Below are positions 1-10,365 of a DNA stretch of 22,735 nucleotides, in pieces. This stretch comes from Methanobacterium sp. Maddingley MBC34 (GTDB lineage: Archaea > Methanobacteriota > Methanobacteria > Methanobacteriales > Methanobacteriaceae). Both the position numbers and the translations under genes were made by a program. Numbering within the stretch: the stretch's first letter is position 1; the number at the start of each line of letters is the position of its first letter. Below the pieces are notes generated by a model. That model searched no databases. It saw only the letters and a list, made by a program, of their open reading frames with translations, and had not been told where the DNA came from. Where the stretch lies: NCBI GenBank assembly GCA_000309865.1, contig AMGN01000059.1, positions 1 through 22,735 of the forward strand. Reading direction: 5' to 3'.

Positions 1-25
1 ATATAAGCCTCCAAATAACTGGATT

Positions 26-1277
<1,252 letters not shown>

Positions 1278-1365
1278 TTAGGTTGGTGAAAAATAATATC
1301 AGCTTATATTGATATTGTTTATTGGGTTTATTGTCCCTAATAATATTTAAGTATTGAGGTGTTCT

Positions 1366-1378
1366 AAGTATATACCAA
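1366..1378 (+). promoter_or_regulatory. TATA box of mbf1
   Basis: AAGTATATACCAA lies about 48 bases before the mbf1 ATG. It predicts transcription starting near 1397 and a leader of about 20 bases. The 161-base spacer also has to hold the divergent pan promoter; a weaker TATA-like stretch on the minus strand around 1301-1313 is a candidate. Seen by eye only. Confidence 0.5.
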
Positions 1379-1419
1379 TTAAACTATAAGGATTACCAAT
1401 TAAAACTAAAGGGATCATC

Positions 1420-1896
<477 letters not shown>

Positions 1897-1970
1897 TATG
1901 TTAAGGTAGTTTTATAATTCCCTTAACTTACCTTTTTTAGTTTAAATATTTTGAACTGATTGTAATAAAT

Positions 1971-2064
1971 AAACTCTTTTAAAAAAGTTTTGTATCTAAA
2001 AGTGGTTTTTTCTATCCAAATTAAACTTTTTTTAAAGATATTATTAATTTTTTTTATTTTTTTC
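1971..2064 (+). terminator. T-rich termination region after mbf1
   Basis: The spacer between the convergent mbf1 and DUF356 genes holds an imperfect inverted repeat (AAACTCTTTT / AAAAAAGTTT, 1972-1991) followed by T runs at 2027-2033, 2049-2056 and 2058-2064. Archaeal transcription ends at oligo-T tracts, so this suits termination of the plus-strand transcript. The last runs already lie in the 3' end of the opposing gene. Confidence 0.4.
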
Positions 2065-2434
2065 TTGGTTTTGTCACATTTTTTTGCTTTTTGGCAGAAT
2101 AATACCCTTTGAGTGGGGGAAGGGTGCTGAAAATTTTTTTCAGTTTTTCCCACTGAGGATACTCCTTGCTTATAACCACTATATGTGCAGGGGGATGTAT
2201 TTTTCTTATCTGGAGAATACTACGTGTTGCATCTTCTTGAACTGATACTAAAACAGCGATTTTAGATGTTGATCTTAATTTAGCATTTAATATACTCTTG
2301 GCATACTTATCCGCCAGTGTATTGTCAATAATCTTGGGGGTTCCGTTGATATTGAGCCCTGCATGTCGCTCAATATCTGCCAGACTGTTAAGAATTTTAG
2401 TCTGATTTTCAGCACGAATAAGTATCAAAGTCAT
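2054..2434 (-). CDS. DUF356 family protein, conserved in methanogens
   Basis: The 126-residue protein begins MTLILIRAENQTKILNSLAD, followed by IERHAGLNI, which I recognise as the DUF356 pattern (LILIR..., LADIERHA.L.I.G.P) found across methanogens. No function is established. It has no signal peptide or membrane helix, and the pattern looks like a small alpha/beta cytoplasmic domain (strands near 1-6, 59-65 and 83-89) with a basic tail (KKQKNVTKPRKK). The ATG is only three bases past the stop of the upstream gene, and its GGAG ribosome binding site lies inside that gene, so the two should be translationally coupled. It is therefore the last gene of the envelope operon that starts upstream with the MurC-like and POTRA-like genes. 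The link to the cell envelope is inference from this arrangement. Confidence 0.85.
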   Translation of the reverse strand: MTLILIRAENQTKILNSLADIERHAGLNINGTPKIIDNTLADKYAKSILNAKLRSTSKIAVLVSVQEDATRSILQIRKIHPPAHIVVISKEYPQWEKLKKIFSTLPPLKGYYSAKKQKNVTKPRKK

Positions 2435-2437
2435 GGG

Positions 2438-3709
2438 TTATCTCCTTTTTTTAAGGAACGAACTGATTAATGTGCTGCGGAATAATACCAGAATTATCAG
2501 TATCAATCCAATTGCAGTCTGTATGCTTCCTACAATATCCAGTAGTGATGTGCTTATAGGCAGATTCCATGGAGGGGAAGTTCGGCCGTTGGGAAGGGGT
2601 TTGTAGTAAACTCCCACAGATCGGGTGCTTTCTACGATGTTTATATCCTTGGGCTCAATGTAATTCACCCCAACCAGGTTTCCATTATCTATGGCATTGT
2701 TGATGGTACTGGCTATTTTCGCACTGCTGTAACCATTTTTCTTAACGGCATACTGAACAAGCTCGCCGGTGGTTTCACTAACACCCGGGGCGTCAGTTCC
2801 GTATACTGAAACAGATGTACTGTTACCGGTGACAGTTATTTTTTCAATAAGCGCATCTGTAGCGGAAATGGTTTTAAGTGCAGTTCCATCATAAGGACAT
2901 GTCTGGTAATTCTCTGCTGCCGGGTATCCAATGCTCCACCCACATGTAGGACATTCTTTAGAATATGGTTGATCCATGGGATAACCGGTTGTGTTCAGCT
3001 TGGCAGGGGTAAACATGTCTCCGGTGGTTAGGGAAGATACCAGGTTATTTCCTCCTCCACCATATTTTTCTCCAGCGTCATTGGCTACTTCTGCCATTGC
3101 TGTACCTAATATCTCAGTGGCAGGATATCCATCACGAATCATTTTACCAATGTTAATCGCGGTTTCCTGGCGTACAGCTTCGGCTGTTCCGTACAGTGGA
3201 TTACCTTCAGTGTTACGCAAGTGTATTATGGCTCCCTTAGTTCCAGCTGGAAGAGTAGCCACCCCATCTGAGGCATGAGGTGTGACGGTGATGGTGCCAT
3301 CACCAGCCACGGTCACTACATAAACATCATAGGATCCTCCTACTGCAGCTCCCTGTGTCGCACTTCCCACCATCACCCTGATACCAGAATAACTATTGGC
3401 GGCATTAGCGGCAGTACTGGGTGTAGCTCCACTTTCCAGTGATGTTAAGGTACTAGTGATAGCTTTCAGTCGTTCGGTTGAATTACCTTCTCCTCCTGAG
3501 AGAACTGAAAAATGTTTTTCCTTGGACAAAATGAAGGTGGACTGGAACATGTTATCTGCAAATGACATACTCCCTGCTGCAGCTCCATTGGGATCGGCTC
3601 CTGTGGGGTCAGTGATGACCACTATGTTACAAGTGGCTGATGAGGTGTTAACTAGTAAAGCTACAGTTACCAGAAACACCATAATTGTTTTTAAACGTTT
3701 ATCAATCAT
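2438..3709 (-). CDS. Secreted, C-terminally membrane-anchored protein with zinc ribbon; unknown function
   Basis: I do not recognise this 423-residue family. An N-terminal signal peptide (K4-R5-L6-K7, then hydrophobic to about residue 20, cleavage probably near SSA 23-25) and a C-terminal membrane helix (about 392-414) followed by LKKRR place the bulk of the protein outside the cell, held by its C terminus. The exported part is rich in S, T, G and A. It has a zinc-ribbon-like pair CPTCGW (253-258) and CPYDG (271-275), in which the usual fourth cysteine is an aspartate. Residues 328-370 show a helix then a beta hairpin, (EPKDINI...SVGVYY), resembling the end of the POTRA-like domain of the preceding gene. 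The ribosome binding site AGGTGA (3717-3722) overlaps the stop codon of that gene, seven bases before the ATG, so the pair is coupled. Position in a pseudomurein cluster suggests a wall-synthesis or assembly role. Confidence 0.85.
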   Translation of the reverse strand: MIDKRLKTIMVFLVTVALLVNTSSATCNIVVITDPTGADPNGAAAGSMSFADNMFQSTFILSKEKHFSVLSGGEGNSTERLKAITSTLTSLESGATPSTAANAANSYSGIRVMVGSATQGAAVGGSYDVYVVTVAGDGTITVTPHASDGVATLPAGTKGAIIHLRNTEGNPLYGTAEAVRQETAINIGKMIRDGYPATEILGTAMAEVANDAGEKYGGGGNNLVSSLTTGDMFTPAKLNTTGYPMDQPYSKECPTCGWSIGYPAAENYQTCPYDGTALKTISATDALIEKITVTGNSTSVSVYGTDAPGVSETTGELVQYAVKKNGYSSAKIASTINNAIDNGNLVGVNYIEPKDINIVESTRSVGVYYKPLPNGRTSPPWNLPISTSLLDIVGSIQTAIGLILIILVLFRSTLISSFLKKRR

Positions 3710-3720
3710 CTTTACTTCAC

Positions 3721-4162
<442 letters not shown>

Positions 4163-4215
4163 TCACCTGCTATTTTTTTCACTTGTTGTCAATTAGAGTA
4201 CTTTTTGTAAATCTA

Positions 4216-5781
4216 TCAAATATCATGTGAATCTATTAAAATTCTAATATTTTCTTTATATTTAACTGCAGCTTCACCAATGCATACTACTGCATCTGCA
4301 TCACATTCTAATCCTTTTTTAAGGCCTTCAACTACCTGTTCTTCGGTGGCTCCCAGAGTCCCTTCACGGAATTTCTCAGGTTCTACAGAGGGCATTATGA
4401 TCTTTTCCGATGAAATATATTTTTCTGCAGCCAACCGAGAGTAGTAAGATGAAGGTATAATGAAGTCAGCGTTGCCAATGGCGCGCTCCATAATATCCTT
4501 GTCTCCGTTTTCCCCGGATTCAGATGAGATGGTTATAACTACTGCTAGTTTATCATAGGTTTTATGAAGTTCTCTGAGTACTGTTTCAACTCCCGAGGGA
4601 TTATGAGCATAATCTACTATCAAATCCAGATTTTTACTTTTATAAATGTATTCTAAACGTCCTGGAACTCCTTTAAATGTTATAAGATATTTTTTAATGT
4701 CTTCCAGAGGTATTTTCAATAATTCATGGGCAACGGCAATGGCTCCCAGGGCATTGTAAACATTGTGCAGTCCGGTAATGCCCATTTCCATTTCAATCTT
4801 TTTATGGGAAGTTTGCAGGATGAAACTGTTACCTTTGATATTTGTGGCTAGGTAATCAGGGATAGGGCGTTTTAAACCACACTGGCAATCATAATACCCT
4901 ACTCCAGAGAGTGTTTCTTTCAGGGTGATCTCTTCCCCACACCAGCATTTTTTCTTACTTTCACCCTGAGGTTCATGTTCAACTCCAAAGGTTACCACTT
5001 TTCCTTGATAGTTCATCTTGGAAATAAGACCCCATATGACTGGATCATCCCCATTAACCACCACAGTTTTACCCCTGAGCTCTTCTAAGAGTTCACCCTT
5101 AATGCGGCTGTAATGCCTGAAGTCATGCCCGTTGTTCAGGTGATCAGGGTTTATGTTGGTAATAACCCCGCAGGAAGGATGACAACGATCCAGTATAAAC
5201 TTCAAATCTCCTTTATTACCTTCTGTACCAGTTTCCACCACAGCAATATCGCCATCCAATCTGCACTGTAAGGGTGGGATGTAGTCAACATTACCTTGAA
5301 GAGTCATGAATCCATGTTCTGTAGGTTTAAATCCAGTATTATAACAGAAATGCTTCAGGAGGGTGGTGGTGGTAGTTTTACCATTGGTTCCAGTGATACA
5401 GATCACTGGTTTATCAGGGGTAATCTGCTCTAAAAGATCATCTACTTCCATTAGTTGCGCCCCGCTGTCTTCAATCTTTTGGAACAACTTCGAAGTTCTC
5501 TTGAGGCTGGGCGGGGGGATTATATAATCGGATGAGTTAAAAAACGATTCAGGATGTTCGTTCAGGTAAATTTGGGTGTTATAATCCGTTAAAGTATAAA
5601 TAAATGGGCAATTATTGGAATTATGGATGTCCGTGCATATTACATGATGACCGTGATCCATCAGGACTCTGGCAACCAGGTTACCCACAACGCCACAGAC
5701 ACCGATAACTCCATAGTTTTCCATTCTTTTTTGAGGAATTTTTTCCGCCTCAGATGAATGCTTGTCCATATCCGTACTCAT
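4216..5781 (-). CDS. Pseudomurein peptide ligase, MurC/MurT-like Mur ligase with zinc-ribbon insert
   Basis: The enzyme is an ATP-dependent Mur ligase that adds an amino acid or peptide to a nucleotide-linked precursor. With the start used here it has 521 residues: a Rossmann-like domain (YGVIGVCGVVG, about 23-33), the P-loop ITGTNGKT (129-136), NINPDH (208-214), GLHNVYNA (337-344) and the C-terminal DYAHNPSG (390-397). Between the P-loop and GLHN motifs, C279-x-C281 and C299-x-C301 form a zinc-ribbon-like insert, recalling the one in MurT. An in-frame ATG at 5844 would add 21 polar residues but has no ribosome binding site; the ATG at 5781 has GGTG nine bases upstream. An ATG at 5724 lacks a site. 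It belongs to the Mur-ligase set of pseudomurein makers (pMurC-like); which residue it adds is not visible. Confidence 0.88.
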   Translation of the reverse strand: MSTDMDKHSSEAEKIPQKRMENYGVIGVCGVVGNLVARVLMDHGHHVICTDIHNSNNCPFIYTLTDYNTQIYLNEHPESFFNSSDYIIPPPSLKRTSKLFQKIEDSGAQLMEVDDLLEQITPDKPVICITGTNGKTTTTTLLKHFCYNTGFKPTEHGFMTLQGNVDYIPPLQCRLDGDIAVVETGTEGNKGDLKFILDRCHPSCGVITNINPDHLNNGHDFRHYSRIKGELLEELRGKTVVVNGDDPVIWGLISKMNYQGKVVTFGVEHEPQGESKKKCWCGEEITLKETLSGVGYYDCQCGLKRPIPDYLATNIKGNSFILQTSHKKIEMEMGITGLHNVYNALGAIAVAHELLKIPLEDIKKYLITFKGVPGRLEYIYKSKNLDLIVDYAHNPSGVETVLRELHKTYDKLAVVITISSESGENGDKDIMERAIGNADFIIPSSYYSRLAAEKYISSEKIIMPSVEPEKFREGTLGATEEQVVEGLKKGLECDADAVVCIGEAAVKYKENIRILIDSHDI

Positions 5782-5844
5782 TTTATTTAACACCGACTTG
5801 TTTCTATTATTTCTTTTCACGTACCAGTTAATACGTCTTATCAT

Positions 5845-6218
5845 CTGATCTGTTGATTAAAGAGGTAATCCTGTCTTGAATATAGTAATTTCAGGCTGTA
5901 ATTTGTTAATATTGTATCTGGAATCAAAGATGTTCAACTGGTTATTTTGGAATTATTCCGTTAATGGTATTTGATTTTCAGTTTTATAGGAATTTATCAA
6001 GGCTATTTTTATTATTTGACCTTAATATATTCATTTATATTAATAGGATGAACAGCAACTATTACTTTTTTTCAGAGCAAATAGAATATCAAAGATTTAA
6101 GATCATGATCAAATTGAAATAAATTAATGGATTCAAATAATTATTGAGATTATTAAGATTGATGATTAGAAACATTAATTATTATGGGTTTAACTAGTTA
6201 AAACTATTAAGACAATGA
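5845..6218. other. AT-rich spacer between the two Mur ligase genes
   Basis: No convincing gene lies here. On the minus strand, a TATA-like stretch around 5880-5890 could serve the MurC-like gene, which suggests that this gene and those after it have a promoter separate from the pMurE-like gene. I see no structured RNA. Confidence 0.4.
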
Positions 6219-7637
6219 TTATTCTAGAGTTATACCTTTTAAAACATTTGATGCAGGGTCCATACCCTGAGCACCGATAAGAAGTATAGTATCGTTATTA
6301 TGAGCTGTTTTTAAAGCTTTTTTTAATGCATCTACCAAAGTTTTATAATGGGTGTAATTGATTCCTTCCTTTTGCAGTACATCTATAAATACCTTTTTCT
6401 CAGATGGTTTAACCCAGTTAGCATCATCCACCACATCCTGACTACTGGTCAATATCAGGTTACAGTTGAGCTTTTTAATAGAATTAGCAACAGCTTGGGC
6501 ATTTAATTTGTTAAGGGAGTTCCCTCTGGAGCCTCTGATGGCGCAAACAAGGTGAAGCTTTCCTGATGTTAGTTCGGCAGCACTTTGTATAGTGGCTTTT
6601 ATTCCCTGGGGATTGTGGGCGAAGTCATCGATGATAAGAGGTTCAGCTCCCAGCACAGTGAACCTACGTTTTAATGGCTGGTAATATTTCACAGCTTTTT
6701 TTACGGTTTCTACTTTAATTTTGAGAGCAAGAGCGGTGCTCACCGCTGCAAGGGTGTTCTGGATGAAATGAAGACTTTTAAATGGAAGATCTTCCAAAGG
6801 GATGAGTAGTTTTCCTTCATGAAATATCCCTTCATCCCTGAATTCAACACTGGTTCCTGAGCCGTAGAATATAACTTTTGAATCTGGCAGAACCAGACTC
6901 TGCATATTACGTATCAATGGATCATCATGATTTAAGACCACAAAATCACCTTTGAATCCTTTTAATGCACCTGAAATTTCTTTTGATGCTTCTTCAAGTG
7001 AATTAACCAGGCTGATGTGGTCCATGGCAACATTGGTAAGAACCACTACTTGTGGCTGGATGGCACTGGTCATGAGATGGGCATGGTCCTCCATGTTCCG
7101 GTTATCCCATCCCTGAACCTCTGAAACCTCCAGGACAACGGCATCCATGTTTCCATTAAACTCAGCAATCTGTTTGGCTACCATGGGGTCTATCAGGGTG
7201 TTAAACTCTGATTCTGAATCAGTGTTGGTGTGAGCAGTGTATCCTGCTTCAGTAAGAATGGTGTGTATCATGTGGGTGGTAGTGGATTTGCCATTAGTCC
7301 CGGTTACTACTATCCTCAGAGTATCTGGGGCGTACGTGTCAAGAGCCCAGCTAATGGCGAAAGCATTAATCAATTCGATTTTTTCAGTTAAAATAAGTGG
7401 AAAATTAAGTTTTTGGGCGGTTTTAATGGCGTCTCCACGGGCATCCTGGGTAATCACACATGAAGCACCTTTACTTGATGCTATTTTCACACCTGTTTCA
7501 TCAATCCAGTGCCTAACTACTGCGTCACCTTTTCTGGTATCCTTTAAAATATTGAATATGCCGTTCATAATCTGGTTAGTACCAATTAATTCTCCCTGGC
7601 ATTTTTTAGCCAGTTCTGAGGTGGTAAGTTGTTTCAT
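6219..7637 (-). CDS. Pseudomurein peptide ligase, pMurE-like (MurE/MurF homologue)
   Basis: The 472-residue Mur ligase joins residues of the pseudomurein peptide with ATP. An N-terminal domain (about 1-105) precedes VTGTNGKSTTTHM (111-123, Lys117 of the P-loop), an acidic metal/phosphate motif VVLEVSE (167-173), TNVAMDH (201-207), a FIQNTLAA segment (291-298) that replaces the bacterial H-N-x-x-N motif, and IDDFAHNPQG (336-345) opening the C-terminal domain. Length fits the MurE/MurF class. It resembles the structurally studied pMurE of Methanothermobacter and Methanothermus; that it is the orthologue is recollection plus gene context, not a search. The ATG at 7637 has only a weak GGGAA upstream but a TATA box about 23 bases away, suggesting a leaderless message. 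It lies downstream of the MraY-like gene, 142 bases apart. Confidence 0.92.
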   Translation of the reverse strand: MKQLTTSELAKKCQGELIGTNQIMNGIFNILKDTRKGDAVVRHWIDETGVKIASSKGASCVITQDARGDAIKTAQKLNFPLILTEKIELINAFAISWALDTYAPDTLRIVVTGTNGKSTTTHMIHTILTEAGYTAHTNTDSESEFNTLIDPMVAKQIAEFNGNMDAVVLEVSEVQGWDNRNMEDHAHLMTSAIQPQVVVLTNVAMDHISLVNSLEEASKEISGALKGFKGDFVVLNHDDPLIRNMQSLVLPDSKVIFYGSGTSVEFRDEGIFHEGKLLIPLEDLPFKSLHFIQNTLAAVSTALALKIKVETVKKAVKYYQPLKRRFTVLGAEPLIIDDFAHNPQGIKATIQSAAELTSGKLHLVCAIRGSRGNSLNKLNAQAVANSIKKLNCNLILTSSQDVVDDANWVKPSEKKVFIDVLQKEGINYTHYKTLVDALKKALKTAHNNDTILLIGAQGMDPASNVLKGITLE

Positions 7638-7653
7638 TGTATATTCCCATTCT

Positions 7654-7666
7654 TAAATTATATTTT
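7654..7666 (-). promoter_or_regulatory. TATA box of the pMurE-like gene
   Basis: On the minus strand this reads AAAATATAATTTA, centred about 23 bases before the ATG at 7637. Archaeal transcription starts about 25 bases from the TATA centre, so the message would begin at or very near the start codon, in keeping with the lack of a good ribosome binding site. Confidence 0.45.
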
Positions 7667-7779
7667 CATTGGTTAAAATCATGTAATTCTCTAGAATCTC
7701 GATTTTTTTGTTAATTTAGGCTAGATTTAACTTTATTTCCATCAACTACATGCAAAACTGTTAGTATGGATATTTAAGA

Positions 7780-8856
7780 CTAAAGTATGAATTGGTAGGT
7801 TAAAATGGTCATTACACAAATTATCAGGGTAATTGACCAGTAAAGGAATATTATCTTTTTTTCGGAGAGTCCTTTGTAATTTAAGGTGTGATGTAAAGGT
7901 TCAACTGGTAACTTTATGATATGTGACCGGTGCATGAGGCTGACAATTACAGAAATGATTGGTATGGCCAGGGCAATAACTGCAAAGTAGATAACATCTC
8001 CCAGAAAACCGGCAGTAATGTATCCGGCTCCCAGTGCAAAGGAACCGGTATCCCCCATGATTATACTTGCAGGATAACGGTTGAAAACTAAAAAACCAGC
8101 TGAAACTCCAGTTAAAATTGCAAAAGGAATTGCTGCAGTGGGATTTCCGGAGATAATTGAAAAAATGGCACATGAAGCAGATGCAATGGTTATTATACCT
8201 GCGGCCAGTCCGTCCATTCCATCAATAAGGTTCACTGAGTTAATGGAACCTATAATACCAAAGATCACCACGGGAATTATGAAGATTCCTGCTTCAAATC
8301 CTAAAACCGTGCTGCTAACTGCGCCAGTGACCACTAGAAAAATTCCGATGACGATCTGGGCCAGTATTTTATCTCTTTCTTTCCCTTCAGTTTTGATGGG
8401 TGTTTCTCCAGTGATTTCAACTTTTCCTTCCCCTAATAAATCAGGAAGATCACTCCTAGCCTTTTCTGTTGCAACTCGGGCTTCTTCACCGGGTTTAAGG
8501 GTTAAACGGCCTATGGTTATTGGATTGGTGGAAATGTTTCGTGCCACTTTCTGCACTTCTTTTATCTTCAGTCCTAAAAGGTCATCCAGCAGTCCCACTA
8601 ATCCTGCACTTAACATGATCATAACGGTAAGGACCAGATTTTTTTCATTAAAATAAACTGCTGCTGCCAGTGCTGCCCCTAGGAGCATGGCAAGGCCCCC
8701 CATGGTGGGAGTGCCGGTTTTATGTTTGTGTTCGGTAACTATGGGACTGTCAGTCACATCCGCATCCTTCAGTATCTTACGAACGAAGTAAGTGAAGAAT
8801 ATCGTAGCTAGAAATGTTAAAATAAATGTTAAAATCAGTGTCTCTGTATTGCTCAA
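7780..8856 (-). CDS. mraY: MraY-like undecaprenyl-phosphate glycosyl-phosphate transferase (pseudomurein)
   Basis: The 358-residue polytopic protein (about ten membrane helices) belongs to the MraY/WecA family, which moves a sugar-phosphate precursor from a nucleotide onto the lipid carrier at the inner face of the membrane. Key motifs are all present: HKTGTPTMGG (45-54), the Asp-Asp pair in GLLDDLLG (91-92), NLIDGMDGL (209-217), MGDTGS (267-272) and the MraY-type PLHHTLNYKG (320-329). Between the DD motif and the next helix lies a soluble stretch of about 65 residues (about 97-163) that bacterial MraY lacks. The start is a TTG with AAGGTGG five bases upstream. In this cluster it should load the pseudomurein precursor onto the lipid carrier. 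A hypothetical general WecA role is less likely, given the HH motif and neighbours. Confidence 0.93.
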   Translation of the reverse strand: MSNTETLILTFILTFLATIFFTYFVRKILKDADVTDSPIVTEHKHKTGTPTMGGLAMLLGAALAAAVYFNEKNLVLTVMIMLSAGLVGLLDDLLGLKIKEVQKVARNISTNPITIGRLTLKPGEEARVATEKARSDLPDLLGEGKVEITGETPIKTEGKERDKILAQIVIGIFLVVTGAVSSTVLGFEAGIFIIPVVIFGIIGSINSVNLIDGMDGLAAGIITIASASCAIFSIISGNPTAAIPFAILTGVSAGFLVFNRYPASIIMGDTGSFALGAGYITAGFLGDVIYFAVIALAIPIISVIVSLMHRSHIIKLPVEPLHHTLNYKGLSEKKIIFLYWSITLIICVMTILTYQFIL

Positions 8857-8889
8857 TGTACCACCTTATAATGACCTCATAACTATGAA

Positions 8890-8898
8890 TATTATATC
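8890..8898 (-). promoter_or_regulatory. Possible TATA box of the mraY-like gene
   Basis: GATATAATA on the minus strand, about 38 bases before the TTG start, would start transcription near 8870 and keep the GGTGG ribosome binding site within a short leader. Confidence 0.4.
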
Positions 8899-8921
8899 AT
8901 GAATTTCAAAGAACTGTATTT

Positions 8922-8965
8922 TTCTTAAATATGAATTTCTTAAATATGAATTTTCTAAATATGAT
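8922..8965. repeat. Tandem 15-bp repeats upstream of the mraY-like gene
   Basis: TTCTTAAATATGAAT occurs twice head to tail (8922-8936, 8937-8951) and a third, degenerate copy TTTCTAAATATGAT follows (8952-8965). They lie 65-110 bases upstream of the mraY-like start, just behind its likely TATA box. The rest of the 341-base spacer (8857-9197) is AT-rich, with no gene that I can support. Confidence 0.75.
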
Positions 8966-9197
8966 GCCCTATAACAATCATATCAATGCTAATTTTTATG
9001 CAAATTATTAAATTGTAATATATGTGGATGTCCCTTTTTAAAGATTACTTGTATTTAAGCAGCCTATTTATTATAACTTTTTCTGGGATTATTATTTTAA
9101 AGTAATTGAAATCATTAATCATAAGTTTAACAAATAAACCATTCAGATACAGTTCATATTGTTAAAAAATCGTTTTGATCTACTAATTGATTAATCA

Positions 9198-10346
9198 TTA
9201 AATTTTATTTTTATCATTGGATTTTCCCAAGTCCAAATTAAGTTTTCTAGCAGTTTTAAGGGCATTTTCAGCATCTTTGCCCCGGATAGTTATTCGTTGA
9301 TGGTTTTTTGGACCGTGAATTATCCAGCTATTTTCTCCCTGAAATTCCCTGAATTGGTAACTGTTACGTTCACTGGGATAGTCTCCCACTGGTATTTCCA
9401 TGGCTGAATAATCTTTCATTCTTTTAACCACTTGATCAGCACTCCAGGAGCCAGTGGCCATGTCTACCATTTCTTGTAATGGGTATATGTCACATGAAGC
9501 TGCACTCAGGTAACGGGTCCCGCTGGGTCTGGTGTTTATCTCCAGTACAAATGTTTCGTTATCTGCCCTGTTTAATATTAGATCCATGTCTGATGTGCCC
9601 TCAACACCCATGATTTCCGCTATATCCTGGGCAATCATTCTGATGGTATGATTGAGTTCATGGGTATCTACATTTTCCACATTAAGTGGTGCTTTTTTTA
9701 TTTTATGCAGGGGGTGGATGCAGTCAAGGGTTGTTCTGCCTTTATAAACTGGAACCAGGGGAACAGAATGGCCTTTCCATCTTAAAATTTCCACGGATAT
9801 TTCAATTCCATCTAAAAATCTTTCAGCCAGGGCACTCTTATATTGTTCCAGGTAAGCTTGCACATCATCTTGGGATAATGCAATTTTAATGTCTTTACCA
9901 CCCTGTCCCTGTGCCTGTTTAAGAACCATGGGAAATTCATTTAACTCTTGTTCCTGGTCCGAGCTGATTAAACTGTATTCTGGGGTTTTAATATTATTTT
10001 CCACCAGAAATTTTTTGGTTTTTATTTTATCCCCTGAAATTGAAACAGCATTGGGGGGTGATGCTACCACTGGCAAACCGTAATCTCTTTCTAATTCCTC
10101 CTTAAGCAAAGCCACCTCAAAAAGAGGACCATCAATCCCTATAAGTGGGACTACTCCATCCACATCTTCTTTAATGGCGATATCTTTAGGATGATCCATC
10201 CCACGTGGAACAATGTAATGAGAATCAGCCAGGCTCAGATTTGGTGATTCAGGGTTTGATTCCGTGAGAACTGTGCTTATTCCCTTATTTTTGGTGTACA
10301 GGGCCACATCGTCGAATAGACGGGCCCCAATAAACAGTAATTTCAT
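9198..10346 (-). CDS. CarB-like ATP-grasp ligase of the pseudomurein cluster
   Basis: The 382-residue ATP-grasp enzyme forms an amide or similar bond by way of an acyl-phosphate. Seen: an N-terminal pre-ATP-grasp Rossmann part (LLFIGARLFDD, 3-13), the lid-forming segment (KQAQGQGGKDI, 143-153), ERFLDGIEISVE (175-186), and the metal-binding VLEINTRPSGTR (267-278, with E269 and N271). It resembles half of the carbamoyl phosphate synthetase large subunit, but is a single unit without the second half or the allosteric domain, so it is not a functional CarB. Neighbouring MraY-like and Mur ligase genes point to a D-Ala-D-Ala-ligase-like job in making the pseudomurein peptide, which is inference. 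A TATA box sits about 24 bases before the ATG and there is no ribosome binding site, suggesting a leaderless message. The C-terminal 50 residues are basic and lie outside the core fold. Confidence 0.88.
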   Translation of the reverse strand: MKLLFIGARLFDDVALYTKNKGISTVLTESNPESPNLSLADSHYIVPRGMDHPKDIAIKEDVDGVVPLIGIDGPLFEVALLKEELERDYGLPVVASPPNAVSISGDKIKTKKFLVENNIKTPEYSLISSDQEQELNEFPMVLKQAQGQGGKDIKIALSQDDVQAYLEQYKSALAERFLDGIEISVEILRWKGHSVPLVPVYKGRTTLDCIHPLHKIKKAPLNVENVDTHELNHTIRMIAQDIAEIMGVEGTSDMDLILNRADNETFVLEINTRPSGTRYLSAASCDIYPLQEMVDMATGSWSADQVVKRMKDYSAMEIPVGDYPSERNSYQFREFQGENSWIIHGPKNHQRITIRGKDAENALKTARKLNLDLGKSNDKNKI

Positions 10347-10365
10347 TTTTATGGCCTATTTTTAG

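Noticed and set aside
2438..2690. Lipoprotein-type processing of the exported protein at C27
   Set aside because: The residues before the cysteine (S-A-T-C) do not fit a lipobox, and a C-terminal membrane anchor is already present.
5782..5844. 21-residue N-terminal extension of the MurC-like ligase
   Set aside because: The upstream ATG lacks a ribosome binding site and the added residues are polar and basic, ahead of the Rossmann domain; the ATG at 5781 has GGTG at usable spacing. Moderate certainty only.
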